From Balanoglossus misakiensis (lineage: Eukaryota > Hemichordata), in NCBI GenBank assembly GCA_040954595.2, contig CM082579.2, positions 15,004,001-15,068,000 on the forward strand: a DNA stretch of 64,000 nt, written 5' to 3'. Each line of letters starts with the position of its first letter. Positions within the stretch are counted from its first letter, which is position 1. Under the pieces are notes generated by a model. It saw nothing but the letters and a program-made list of their open reading frames with translations, had not been told where the DNA came from and did no database searches. Of the stretch, positions 33,446 through 46,890 are shown one piece after another. A program made the translations under genes and the position numbers.

Positions 33446-34079
33446 GTAAGTATGAAAGTATACATCATTTGAGTAGAATTTTACGGGAGTTCCTAACAAG
33501 GCTTGGACATGTCACGCACAAATACAAAGGGCGCGTATAAAGACAGACAAAACCTCGCTCAGTGTGAGGTGTTCAGCGATTGCATCTGATAAGTCGAAAA
33601 TGCTTGATCACGTGTCATGTTCAGTTGGGAAATTGGATATGTCTCAGGCCAAAAAAACTAATATGTGCTATTCCGATTACATGGTTTTCAAAAATATTGT
33701 AGGTAGAAAGGGACATTTTTTTATTTTTCAATTTTTTTTATATCTTTGGCCGTCGTAGTGTAGAAGAATGACATCATAGTTCTTGCGTGATTCTCGCAAT
33801 TTTCATGAATTGTTTTATATTTGACATCGTTATTTTTACTTCCGGTTTGCGAAGATCTAAACTGTTTTGGGTCGGCGGGCTAAAATTAGGGTAGTTCGGG
33901 TAATCGTTATGACATTGGGAGCTACGGCTGCAAAGCCATGTGTCTCGTGCGAAAAGGGCCCTTAACCTTTTGCAATATTTAACAGCAAACAACAGACAGT
34001 TTTGAGAATAAAAGGTTTCCGTCGTGTCTGACTTTCATATCGCATTAATAGCATATCCCTAATTTTAAAGAAATTAGGA

Positions 34080-34310
34080 GAGACAGAGTGAAACAGGCAG
34101 AGTGGCAGACAGACACAAGCAGACAGACAGAGCAACATTCATCAGTAGAGACACTCACCGGTCGCTCGCTCGCTCGCTCACTCTCTCTCTCAGAGAGAGG
34201 GGGCAGACAGTCAGACAGACAGACGTTGACAGACAGTCAGTAAGTCAGTCAGCCAGTTAATCAGTCAGTCAGACGTCAAAGACACAGTGACACAAACACA
34301 GCGAGGGAGA
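34080..34310. repeat. (GACA)n / (CGCT)n / (AGTC)n simple-repeat cluster
   Basis: Successive imperfect runs: CAGACAGACAG, CGCTCGCTCGCT, CTCTCTCTCT, then CAGTCAGTCAG. Low-complexity sequence without coding potential. Confidence 0.85.
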
Positions 34311-35607
34311 CAAAAGGACCTTTCATGCTTAAACCCCTGTTCTTCTGTTACAAACTTTGAAAACCGTTCGTTTTCAGACTGCAGATTGCTCGAATAACGC
34401 GGCACACTGCCGAAACAATAAAACAAATACTAGTGGGAGCTCATAAAATAAAATCGCTCAACCATTCCGTCGTCCTGAGTGACCTCAGCCACATTAATTC
34501 CGACGTCTTTTTAGGGTCATGAAAAAAGTCACAAATAAGGTATTTCCCCTAGGTCCACCTGAAGCAAAAAGTTTTCGTTTCGACTCCATCATTCCGAATA
34601 GTAAGAAAGCAACAAAATTGAAAAGACAGATGTAAAATGCAATCTCTCTCACGTGGTAACGTTTGTAACTATGGCAATCACGGTACGTGTTCAGTACACA
34701 GACAGGGAGAAAAGTTTCCCCATGCAATACATGTGTTCAGTAAGGTTTGACCTTGGTTTTACTTTGTACCATGATCGCCGCTTTCTAAGCATGGATGAAC
34801 GACGGCGGTCAGACCCAATCGAACCCTTTCATGTCAGATGACCACGGTATCTCCAGTGTGAGATGACATTTGACAAACCATTTGATTTCGACAAAATCTT
34901 CGCGTCGTCAACGCGTCGCATACCAGTCGCATATCGGTATTTACCCAATCATAAAAGTTGGAAATTCGGGAGACTCGATCTGCAACCAAGTTGAGAGTAA
35001 ATTTTGACGTTTGACTATTGGCAAGTAAACAGGTTACACAATGACTTGTCGGTTTTTCCTCCGTCATGGTCGTTCTTGACCCAAGTGTCCTTCCTTGACA
35101 TTTAGACACACCTTGCGGTATGACCTTGGTGGTCATGTGCAATTAGTTTTCTTGTATAAGACGCTTTTCATGCCGGGGTAGACGACTTGTGCGTGGATCA
35201 TCAACATTTCAGTGATATTTCAACGCAAAGTTTTAGCAATATTGAGAAAACAGGTAGTGAGGTGTCAAATGCATATCAATGTACGAAAATTAGGTCAAGC
35301 CACCCGACAGCAACCGCTTTAACACAGTGTCGGACGTTGCACGGAATGTGAAACGTTACACTGCTTCGGCCGTTCACATGCACCTGGGCGTGGTTTTGAT
35401 TGATGGTCAAACGCCCCCACTTACTTTGGGCGTTTTCAATGGTAAATGTGTCGTATTGATCGAAACCTTGCCGTAAACACATTTTTTTGCTGAATCAACA
35501 TTCAGAGTTCAGCCGTCTAGTTAACGAAGTATTGAAATAAGCCACTTGTTCATCATTTTTTGTCTGTCAAACGTGTTTATTCGGACAGGGACAGGCCGCC
35601 AATGAGT
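34311..35607. other. unassigned interval before the satellite
   Basis: No gene or repeat was recognised. Composition is normal and moderately CpG-containing up to CAGGCCGCCAATGAGTTG, after which the satellite starts abruptly. Open frames at 34494-35482 overlap on both strands and show no domain. Confidence 0.5.
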
Positions 35608-38600
35608 TGAAAAAAAAACGGGTGAAAATCATCAAAAAATGACACATTTTCGTCGACTTTGCAAAATCTCAAAATTTCGTCGATTTTTGAAAAAAATCAT
35701 GGGGGAAAATCATGAAAAAATGACAAATTTTCCTCTTTGCAAAATCTCAAAATTTCGTCGATTTTTAAAAAAAGACCTGGGTGAAAATCATCAAAAAATG
35801 ACAAATTTTCGTCTTTGCAAAATCTCACAATTTCGTCGATTTTTGAAAAAAATCATAGGTGAAAATCATCAAAAAATGACAAATTTTCGACTTTGCAAAA
35901 TCTCAAAATTTCGTCAATTTTTGAAAAAATCATGGGTGAAAATCATCAAAAAATGACAAATTTTCGTCTTTGCAAAATCTCAACATTTCGTCCATTTTAA
36001 AAAAAAAAACGGGTGAAAATCATCAAAAAATGACACATTTTCGTCGACTTTGCAAAATCTCAAAATTTCGTCGATTTTTGAAAAAAAATCATGGGTGAAA
36101 ATCATCAAAAAATGACAAATTTTCGTCTTTGCAAAATCTCAAAATTTCGTCCATTTTAAAAAAAAAACGGGGGAAAATCATCAAAAAATGACAAATTTTC
36201 GACTTTGCAAAATCTCAAAATTTCGTCGATTTTTGAAAAAAATCATGGGTGAAAATCATCAAAAAATGACAAATTTTCGACTTTGCAAAATCTCAAAATT
36301 TCGTCGATTTTTGAAAAAAATCATGGGGGAAAATCATGAAAAAATTACAAATTTTGAAAAAAAAAACTGGTGAAAATCATCAAAAAATGACACATTTACG
36401 ACTTTGCAAAATCTCAAAATTTCGTCGATTTTTGAAAAAAATTCATGGGTGAAAATCATCAAAAAATGACAAATTTTCGTCTTTGCAAAATCTCAAAATT
36501 TCATCCATTTTTGAAAAAAAATCATGGGTAAAAATCATCAAAAATGACAAATTTTTGTCTTTGCAAAATCTCAAGTTTTCGTCGATTTTTGAAAAAAAAT
36601 CATGGTTGAAAATCATCAAAAAATGACAAAATTTTCGACTTTGTAAAATCACAAAATTTCGTCAATTTTTGAAAAAAATCATGGGGGAAAATCATGAAAA
36701 AATGACAAATTTTCCTCTTTGCAAAATCTCAAAATTTCGTCGATTTTTGAAAAAAAATCATGGGTGAAAATCATCAAAAAATGACAAATTTTCGTCTTTG
36801 CAAAATCTCAAAATTTCGTCCATTTTTGAAAAAAAATCATGGGTAAAAATCATCAAAAATGACAAATTTTCGTCTTTGCAAAATCTCAAATTTTCGTCGA
36901 TTTTTGAAAAAAAATCATGGTTGAAAATCATCAAAAAATGACAAAATTTTCGACTTTGTAAAATCACAAAATTTCGTCGATTTTGAAACAAATCATAGGT
37001 TCGTCGATTTTTTAAAAAAAAACATGTGTGAAAATCATCAAAAAATGACAAATTTTGAAAAAAAAACGGGTGAAAATCATCAAAAAATGACACATTTTCG
37101 TCGACTTTGCAAAATCTCAAAATTTCGTCGATTTTTGAAAAAAATCATGGGGGAAAATCATGAAAAAATGACAAATTTTCCTCTTTGCAAAATCTCAAAA
37201 TTTCGTCGATTTTTAAAAAAAGACCTGGGTGAAAATCATCAAAAAATGACAAATTTTCGTCTTTGCAAAATCTCACAATTTCGTCGATTTTTGAAAAAAA
37301 TCATAGGTGAAAATCATCAAAAAATGACAAATTTTCGACTTTGCAAAATCTCAAAATTTCGTCAATTTTTGAAAAAATCATGGGTGAAAATCATCAAAAA
37401 ATGACAAATTTTCGTCTTTGCAAAATCTCAACATTTCGTCCATTTAAAAAAAAAAAACGGGGGAAAATCATCAAAAAATGACAAATTTTCGACTTTGCAA
37501 AATCTCAAAATTTCGTCGATTTTTGAAAAAAATCATGGGTGAAAATCATCAAAAAATGACAAATTTTCGACTTTGCAAAATCTCAAAATTTCGTCAATTT
37601 TTGAAAAAATCATGGGTGAAAATCATCAAAAAATGACAAATTTTGAAAAAAAAACGGGTGAAAATCATCAAAAAATGACACATTTTCGTCGACTTTGCAA
37701 AATCTCAAAATTTCGTCGATTTTTGAAAAAAATCATGGGTGAAAATCATCAAAAAATGACAAATTTTCGTCTTTGCAAAATCTCAAAATTTCGTCCATTT
37801 TAAAAAAAAAAACGGGGGAAAATCATCAAAAAATGACAAATTTTCGACTTTGCAAAATCTCAAAATTTCGTCGATTTTTGAAAAAAATCATGGGTGAAAA
37901 TCATCAAAAAATGACAAATTTTCGACTTTGTAAAATCACAAAATTTCGTCGATTTTGAAACAAATCATAGGTTCGTCGATTTTTTAAAAAAAAACATGTG
38001 TGAAAATCATCAAAAAATGACAAATTTTGAAAAAAAAACGGGTGAAAATCATCAAAAAATGACACATTTTCGTCGACTTTGCAAAATCTCAAAATTTCGT
38101 CGATTTTTGAAAAAAATCATGGGGGAAAATCATGAAAAAATGACAAATTTTCCTCTTTGCAAAATCTCAAAATTTCGTCGATTTTTAAAAAAAGACCTGG
38201 GTGAAAATCATCAAAAAATGACAAATTTTCGTCTTTGCAAAATCTCACAATTTCGTCGATTTTTGAAAAAAATCATAGGTGAAAATCATCAAAAAATGAC
38301 AAATTTTCGACTTTGCAAAATCTCAAAATTTCGTCAATTTTTGAAAAAATCATGGGTGAAAATCATCAAAAAATGACAAATTTTCGTCTTTGCAAAATCT
38401 CAACATTTCGTCCATTTTAAAAAAAAAAACGGGGGAAAATCATCAAAAAATGACAAATTTTCGACTTTGCAAAATCTCAAAATTTCGTCGATTTTTGAAA
38501 AAAATCATGGGTGAAAATCATCAAAAAATGACAAATTTTCGACTTTGCAAAATCTCAAAATTTCGTCAATTTTTGAAAAAATCATGGGTGAAAATCATCA

Positions 38601-39600
38601 AAAAATGACAAATTTTGAAAAAAAAACGGGTGAAAATCATCAAAAAATGACACATTTTCGTCGACTTTGCAAAATCTCAAAATTTCGTCGATTTTTGAAA
38701 AAAATCGTGGGTGAAAATCATCAAAAAATGACAAATTTTCGTCTTTGCAAAATCTCAAAATTTCGTCCATTTTAAAAAAAAAACGGGGGAAAATCATCAA
38801 AAAATGACAAATTTTCGACTTTGCAAAATCTCAAAATTTCGTCGATTTTTGAAAAAAATCATGGGTGAAAATCATCAAAAAATGACAAATTTTCGACTTT
38901 GCAAAATCTCAAAATTTCGTCGATTTTTGAAAAAAATCATGGGGGAAAATCATGAAAAAATTACAAATTTTGAAAAAAAAAACTGGTGAAAATCATCAAA
39001 AAATGACACATTTACGACTTTGCAAAATCTCAAAATTTCGTCGATTTTTGAAAAAAATTCATGGGTGAAAATCATCAAAAAATGACAAATTTTCGTCTTT
39101 GCAAAATCTCAAAATTTCGTCCATTTTTGAAAAAAAATCATGGGTAAAAATCATCAAAAATGACAAATTTTTGTCTTTGCAAAATCTCAAGTTTTCGTCG
39201 ATTTTTGAAAAAAAATCATGGTTGAAAATCATCAAAAAATGACAAAATTTTCGACTTTGTAAAATCACAAAATTTCGTCAATTTTTGAAAAAAATCATGG
39301 GGGAAAATCATGAAAAAATGACAAATTTTCCTCTTTGCAAAATCTCAAAATTTCGTCGATTTTTGAAAAAAAATCATGGGTGAAAATCATCAAAAAATGA
39401 CAAATTTTCGTCTTTGCAAAATCTCAAAATTTCGTCCATTTTTGAAAAAAAATCATGGGTAAAAATCATCAAAAATGACAAATTTTCGTCTTTGCAAAAT
39501 CTCAAATTTTCGTCGATTTTTGAAAAAAAATCATGGTTGAAAATCATCAAAAAATGACAAAATTTTCGACTTCGTAAAATCACAAAATTTCGTCGATTTT
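35608..39600. repeat. satellite sub-array I (0.97- and 2.62-kb repeats)
   Basis: The block at 37024-37404 reappears at 37996-38376 (972-base shift), and part of it is also at 35639-35956. A larger block, 36188-37100, reappears at 38804-39716 (2616-base shift) with only isolated changes. Confidence 0.85.
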
Positions 39601-42600
39601 GAAACAAATCATAGGTTCGTCGATTTTTTAAAAAAAAACGTGTGAAAATCATCAAAAAATGACAAATTTTGAAAAAAAAACAGGTGAAAATCATCAAAAA
39701 ATGACACATTTTCGTCGACTTTGCAAAATCTCAAAATTTCGTCGATTTTTGAAAAAAATCATGGGGGAAAATCATGAAAAAATGACAAATTTTCCTCTGC
39801 AAAATCTCAAAATTTCGTCGATTTTTAAAAAAAGACATGGGTGAAAATCATCAAAAAATAACAAATTTTCGACTTTGCAAAATCTCAAAATTTCGTCCAT
39901 TTTTGAAAAAAAATCATGGGTAAAAATCATCAAAAAATGACAAATTTTCGTCTTTGCAAAATCTCACAATTTCGTAGATTTTTGAAAAAAATCATGTGTG
40001 AAAATCATCAAAAAATGACAAATTTTCGACTTTGCAAAATCTCAAAATTTCGTCAATTTTTGAAAAAATCATGGGTGAAAATCATCAAAAAATGACAAAT
40101 TTTCGTCTTTGCAAAATCTCAAAATTTCGTCCATTTTGAAAAATAATATGGGTGAAAATCATCAAAAAATGACAAATTTTTGACTGCAAAATCTCAAAAT
40201 TTCGTAGATTTCTGAAAAAAATCATGTGTGAAAATCATCAAAAAATGACAAATTTTCGACTTTGCAAAATCTCAAAATTTCGTCAATTTTTAAAAAAAAA
40301 TCATGGGTGAAAATCATCAAAAAATGACAAATTTTCGTCTTTGCAAAATCTCAAAATTTCGTCGGTTTTTGAAAAATAATATGGGTGAAAATCATCAAAA
40401 AATGACAAATTTTTGACTGCAAAATCTCAAAATTTCGTCGATTTTAGAAAAAAATTATGGGTGAAAATCATCAAAAAATGACAAATTTTCGACTTTGCAA
40501 AATCTCAAAATTTCGTCGGTTTTGAAAAAAATCATGGGTTCGTCGATTTTTTTAAATAAAAACATGGGTGAAAATCATCAAAAAATGACAAATGTTCGAC
40601 TTTGCAAAATCTAAAAATTTTGTCGATTTTTGAAAAAAAATCATGGGTGAAAATCATCAAAAAATGACAAAATTTTCGACTTTGTAAAATCACAAAATTT
40701 CGTCGATTTTGAAAAAAATCGTAGGTTCGTCGATTTTTTAAAAAAAAACATGGGTGAAAATCATCAAAAAATGACAAATTTTGAAAAAAAAACGGGTGAA
40801 AATCATCAAAAAATGACACATTTTCGTCGACTTTGCAAAATCTCAAAATTTCGTCGATTTTTGAAAAAAATCATGGGGGAAAATCATGAAAAAATGACAA
40901 ATTTTCCTCTTTGCAAAATCTCAAAATTTCGTCGATTTTTAAAAAAAGACATGGGTGAAAATCATCAAAAAATAACAAATTTTCGACTTTGCAAAATCTC
41001 AAAATTTCGTCCATTTTTGAAAAAAAATCATGGGTAAAAATCATCAAAAAATGACAAATTTTCGTCTTTGCAAAATCTCACAATTTCGTCGATTTTTGAA
41101 AAAAATCATGTGTGAAAATCATCAAAAAATGACAAATTTTCGACTTTGCAAAATCTCAAAATTTCGTCAATTTTTGAAAAAATCATGGGTGAAAATCATC
41201 AAAAATGACAAATTTTCGTCTTTGCAAAATCTCAAATTTTCGTCGATTTTTGAAAAAAAATCATGGTTGAAAATCATCAAAAAATGACAAAATTTTCGAC
41301 TTTGTAAAATCACAAAATTTCGTCGATTTTGAAAAAAATCATAGGTTCGTCGATTTTTAAAAAAAAATCATGGGTAAAAATCATCAAAAATGACAAATTT
41401 TCGTCTTTGCAAAATCTCAAATTTTCGTCGATTTTTGAAAAAAAATCATGGTTGAAAATCATCAAAAAATGACAAAATTTTCGACTTTGCAAAATCTCAA
41501 AATTTCGTCGATTTTTGAAAAAAAATCATGGTAAAAATCATCAAAAAATGACAAATTTTCGACTTTGCAAAATCTCAAATTTTAGTCGATTTTTGAAAAA
41601 AAATCATAGGTGAAAATCATCAAAAAATGACAAATTTTCGACTTTGCAAAATCTCAAAATTTCGTCGATTTTTGAAAAAAAATCATGGGTGAAAATCATG
41701 AAAAAATGACACATTTTCGACTTTGAAAAATCTAAAAATTTCGTCGATTTTTGAAAAAAAATCATGGGTAAAAATCATCAAAAATGACAAATTTTCGTCT
41801 TTGCAAAATCTTAAAATTTCGTCGATTTTTGAAAAAAATCATGGGTGAAAATCATCAAAAAATGACAAATTTTCGTCTTTGCAAAATCTCAAAATTTCGT
41901 CGGTTTTTGAAAAATAATATGGGTGAAAATCATCAAAAAATGACAAATTTTTGACTGCAAAATCTCAAAATTTCGTCGATTTTTGAAAAAAATTATGGGT
42001 GAAAATCATCAAAAAATGACAAATTTTCGACTTTGCAAAATCTCAAAATTTCGTCGGTTTTGAAAAAAATCATGGGTTCGTCGATTTTTTTAAATAAAAA
42101 CATGGGTGAAAATCATCAAAAAATGACAAATGTTCGACTTTGCAAAATCTAAAAATTTTGTCGATTTTTGAAAAAAAATCATGGGTGAAAATCATCAAAA
42201 AATGACAAAATTTTCGACTTTGTAAAATCACAAAATTTCGTCGATTTTGAAAAAAATCGTAGGTTCGTCGATTTTTTAAAAAAAAACATGGGTGAAAATC
42301 ATCAAAAAATGACAAATTTTGAAAAAAAAACGGGTGAAAATCATCAAAAAATGACACATTTTCGTCGACTTTGCAAAATCTCAAAATTTCGTCGATTTTT
42401 GAAAAAAATCATGGGGGAAAATCATGAAAAAATGACAAATTTTCCTCTTTGCAAAATCTCAAAATTTCGTCGATTTTTAAAAAAAGACATGGGTGAAAAT
42501 CATCAAAAAATAACAAATTTTCGACTTTGCAAAATCTCAAAATTTCGTCCATTTTTGAAAAAAAATCATGGGTAAAAATCATCAAAAAATGACAAATTTT

Positions 42601-45600
42601 CGTCTTTGCAAAATCTCACAATTTCGTCGATTTTTGAAAAAAATCATGTGTGAAAATCATCAAAAAATGACAAATTTTCGACTTTGCAAAATCTCAAAAT
42701 TTCGTCAATTTTTGAAAAAATCATGGGTGAAAATCATCAAAAATGACAAATTTTCGTCTTTGCAAAATCTCAAATTTTCGTCGATTTTTGAAAAAAAATC
42801 ATGGTTGAAAATCATCAAAAAATGACAAAATTTTCGACTTTGTAAAATCACAAAATTTCGTCGATTTTGAAAAAAATCATAGGTTCGTCGATTTTTAAAA
42901 AAAAATCATGGGTAAAAATCATCAAAAATGACAAATTTTCGTCTTTGCAAAATCTCAAATTTTCGTCGATTTTTGAAAAAAAATCATGGTTGAAAATCAT
43001 CAAAAAATGACAAAATTTTCGACTTTGCAAAATCTCAAAATTTCGTCGATTTTTGAAAAAAAATCATGGTAAAAATCATCAAAAAATGACAAATTTTCGA
43101 CTTTGCAAAATCTCAAATTTTAGTCGATTTTTGAAAAAAAATCATAGGTGAAAATCATCAAAAAATGACAAATTTTCGACTTTGCAAAATCTCAAAATTT
43201 CGTCGATTTTTGAAAAAAAATCATGGGTGAAAATCATGAAAAAATGACACATTTTCGACTTTGAAAAATCTAAAAATTTCGTCGATTTTTGAAAAAAAAT
43301 CATGGGTAAAAATCATCAAAAATGACAAATTTTCGTCTTTGCAAAATCTTAAAATTTCGTCGATTTTTGAAAAAAATCATGGGTGAAAATCATCAAAAAA
43401 TGACAAATTTTCGACTTTGCAAAATCTCAAAATTTCGTCAATTTTTGAAAAAATCATGGGTAAAAATCATCAAAAAATGACAAATTTTCGTCTTTGCTAA
43501 ATCTCAAAATTTCGTCGGTTTTTGAAAAATAATATGGGTGAAAATCATCAAAAAATGACAAATTTTCGACTTTGCAAAATCTCAAAATTTCGTCGATTTT
43601 TGAATAAAAATCATGGGTGAAAATCATCAAAAAATGACACATTTTCGACTTTGCAAAATCTCAAAATTTCGTCGATTTTGAAAAAAATCATAGGTTCGTC
43701 GATTTTTTAAAAAAAAACATGGGTGAAAATCATCAAAAAATGACAAATTTTGAAAAAAAACGGGTGAAAATCATCAAAAAATGACACATTTTCGTCGACT
43801 TTGCAAAATCTCAAAATTTCGTCGATTTTTGAAAAAAATCATGGGGGAAAATCATGAAAAAATGACAAATTTTCCTCTTTGCAAAATCTCAAAATTTCGT
43901 CGATTTTTAAAAAAAGACATGGGTGAAAATCATCAAAAAATAACAAATTTTCGACTTTGCAAAATCTCAAAATTTCGTCCATTTTTGAAAAAAAATCATG
44001 GGTAAAAATCATCAAAAAATGACAAATTTTCGTCTTTGCAAAATCTCACAATTTCGTCGATTTTTGAAAAAAATCATGTGTGAAAATCATCAAAAAATGA
44101 CAAATTTTCGTCTTTGCAAAATCTCAAATTTTCGTCGATTTTTGAAAAAAAATCATGGTTGAAAATCATCAAAAAATGACAAAATTTTCGACTTTGTAAA
44201 ATCACAAAATTTCGTCGATTTTGAAAAAAATCATAGGTTCGTCGATTTTTAAAAAAAAATCATGGGTAAAAATCATCAAAAATGACAAATTTTCGTCTTT
44301 GCAAAATCTCAAATTTTCGTCGATTTTTGAAAAAAAATCATGGTTGAAAATCATCAAAAAATGACAAAATTTTCGACTTTGTAAAATCACAAAATTTCGT
44401 CGATTTTGAAAAAAATCATAGGTTCGTCGATTTTTTAAAAAAAAACATGTGTGAAAATCATCAAAAAATGACAAATTTTGAAAAAAAAACAGGTGAAAAT
44501 CATCAAAAAATGACACATTTTCGTCGACTTTGCAAAATCTCAAAATTTCGTCGATTTTTGAAAAAAATCATGGGGGAAAATCATGAAAAAATGACAAATT
44601 TTCCTCTGCAAAATCTCAAAATTTCGTCGATTTTTAAAAAAAGACATGGGTGAAAATCATCAAAAAATAACAAATTTTCGACTTTGCAAAATCTCAAAAT
44701 TTCGTCCATTTTTGAAAAAAAATCATGGGTAAAAATCATCAAAAAATGACAAATTTTCGTCTTTGCAAAATCTCACAATTTCGTAGATTTTTGAAAAAAA
44801 TCATGTGTGAAAATCATCAAAAAATGACAAATTTTCGACTTTGCAAAATCTCAAAATTTCGTCAATTTTTGAAAAAATCATGGGTGAAAATCATCAAAAA
44901 ATGACAAATTTTCGTCTTTGCAAAATCTCAAAATTTCGTCCATTTTGAAAAATAATATGGGTGAAAATCATCAAAAAATGACAAATTTTTGACTGCAAAA
45001 TCTCAAAATTTCGTAGATTTCTGAAAAAAATCATGTGTGAAAATCATCAAAAAATGACAAATTTTCGACTTTGCAAAATCTCAAAATTTCGTCAATTTTT
45101 AAAAAAAAATCATGGGTGAAAATCATCAAAAAATGACAAATTTTCGTCTTTGCAAAATCTCAAAATTTCGTCGGTTTTTGAAAAATAATATGGGTGAAAA
45201 TCATCAAAAAATGACAAATTTTTGACTGCAAAATCTCAAAATTTCGTCGATTTTTGAAAAAAATTATGGGTGAAAATCATCAAAAAATGACAAATTTTCG
45301 ACTTTGCAAAATCTCAAAATTTCGTCGGTTTTGAAAAAAATCATGGGTTCGTCGATTTTTTAAAATAAAAACATGGGTGAAAATCATCAAAAAATGACAA
45401 ATGTTCGACTTTGCAAAATCTAAAAATTTTGTCGATTTTTGAAAAAAAATCATGGGTGAAAATCATCAAAAAATGACAAAATTTTCGACTTTGTAAAATC
45501 ACAAAATTTCGTCGATTTTGAAAAAAATCATAGGTTCGTCGATTTTTTAAAAAAAAACATGGGTGAAAATCATCAAAAAATGACAAATTTTGAAAAAAAA

Positions 45601-46890
45601 ACGGGTGAAAATCATCAAAAAATGACACATTTTCGTCGACTTTGCAAAATCTCAAAATTTCGTCGATTTTTGAAAAAAATCATGGGGGAAAATCATGAAA
45701 AAATGACAAATTTTCCTCTTTGCAAAATCTCAAAATTTCGTCGATTTTTAAAAAAAGACATGGGTGAAAATCATCAAAAAATAACAAATTTTCGACTTTG
45801 CAAAATCTCAAAATTTCGTCCATTTTTGAAAAAAAATCATGGGTAAAAATCATCAAAAAATGACAAATTTTCGTCTTTGCAAAATCTCACAATTTCGTCG
45901 ATTTTTGAAAAAAATCATGTGTGAAAATCATCAAAAAATGACAAATTTTCGACTTTGCAAAATCTCAAAATTTCGTCAATTTTTGAAAAAATCATGGGTG
46001 AAAATCATCAAAAATGACAAATTTTCGTCTTTGCAAAATCTCAAATTTTCGTCGATTTTTGAAAAAAAATCATGGTTGAAAATCATCAAAAAATGACAAA
46101 ATTTTCGACTTTGTAAAATCACAAAATTTCGTCGATTTTGAAAAAAATCATAGGTTCGTCGATTTTTAAAAAAAAATCATGGGTAAAAATCATCAAAAAT
46201 GACAAATTTTCGTCTTTGCAAAATCTCAAATTTTCGTCGATTTTTGAAAAAAATCATGGTTGAAAATCATCAAAAAATGACAAAATTTTCGACTTTGCAA
46301 AATCTCAAAATTTCGTCGATTTTTGAAAAAAAATCATGGTAAAAATCATCAAAAAATGACAAATTTTCGACTTTGCAAAATCTCAAATTTTAGTCGATTT
46401 TTGAAAAAAAATCATAGGTGAAAATCATCAAAAAATGACAAATTTTCGACTTTGCAAAATCTCAAAATTTCGTCAATTTTTGAAAAAAATCAGGGGTAAA
46501 AATCATCAAAAAATGACAAATTTTCGTCTTTGCTAAATCTCAAAATTTCGTCGGTTTTTGAAAAATAATATTGGTGAAAGTCATCAAAAAATGACAAATT
46601 TTCGTCTTTGCAAAATCTCAAATTTTCGTCGATTTTTGAAAAAAAATCATGGTTGAAAATCATCAAAAAATGACAAAATTTTCGACTTTGTAAAATCACA
46701 AAATTTCGTCGATTTTGAAAAAAATCATAGGTTCGTCGATTTTTAAAAAAAAAACATGGGTGAAAATCATCAAAAAATGACAAATTTTCGACTTTGCAAA
46801 ATCTCAAAATTTCGTCGATTTTTGAAAAAAAATCATGGGTAAAAATCATCAAAAAATGACACATTTTCGATTATGCAAAATCTCAAAATT
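39600..46890. repeat. satellite sub-array II (1.54- and 4.81-kb repeats)
   Basis: 40532-41500 recurs at 42070-43040 (1538-base shift). 39659-41310 recurs at 44468-46119 (4809-base shift). Monomers with TTTTTGACTGCAAAATC (a 4-base deletion) and AAAATAATATGGG are diagnostic of this sub-array. Confidence 0.85.

Noticed and set aside
34494-35482. Several 60-102-residue frames before the satellite
   Set aside because: Overlapping frames on both strands without recognisable motifs or good splice pairs.
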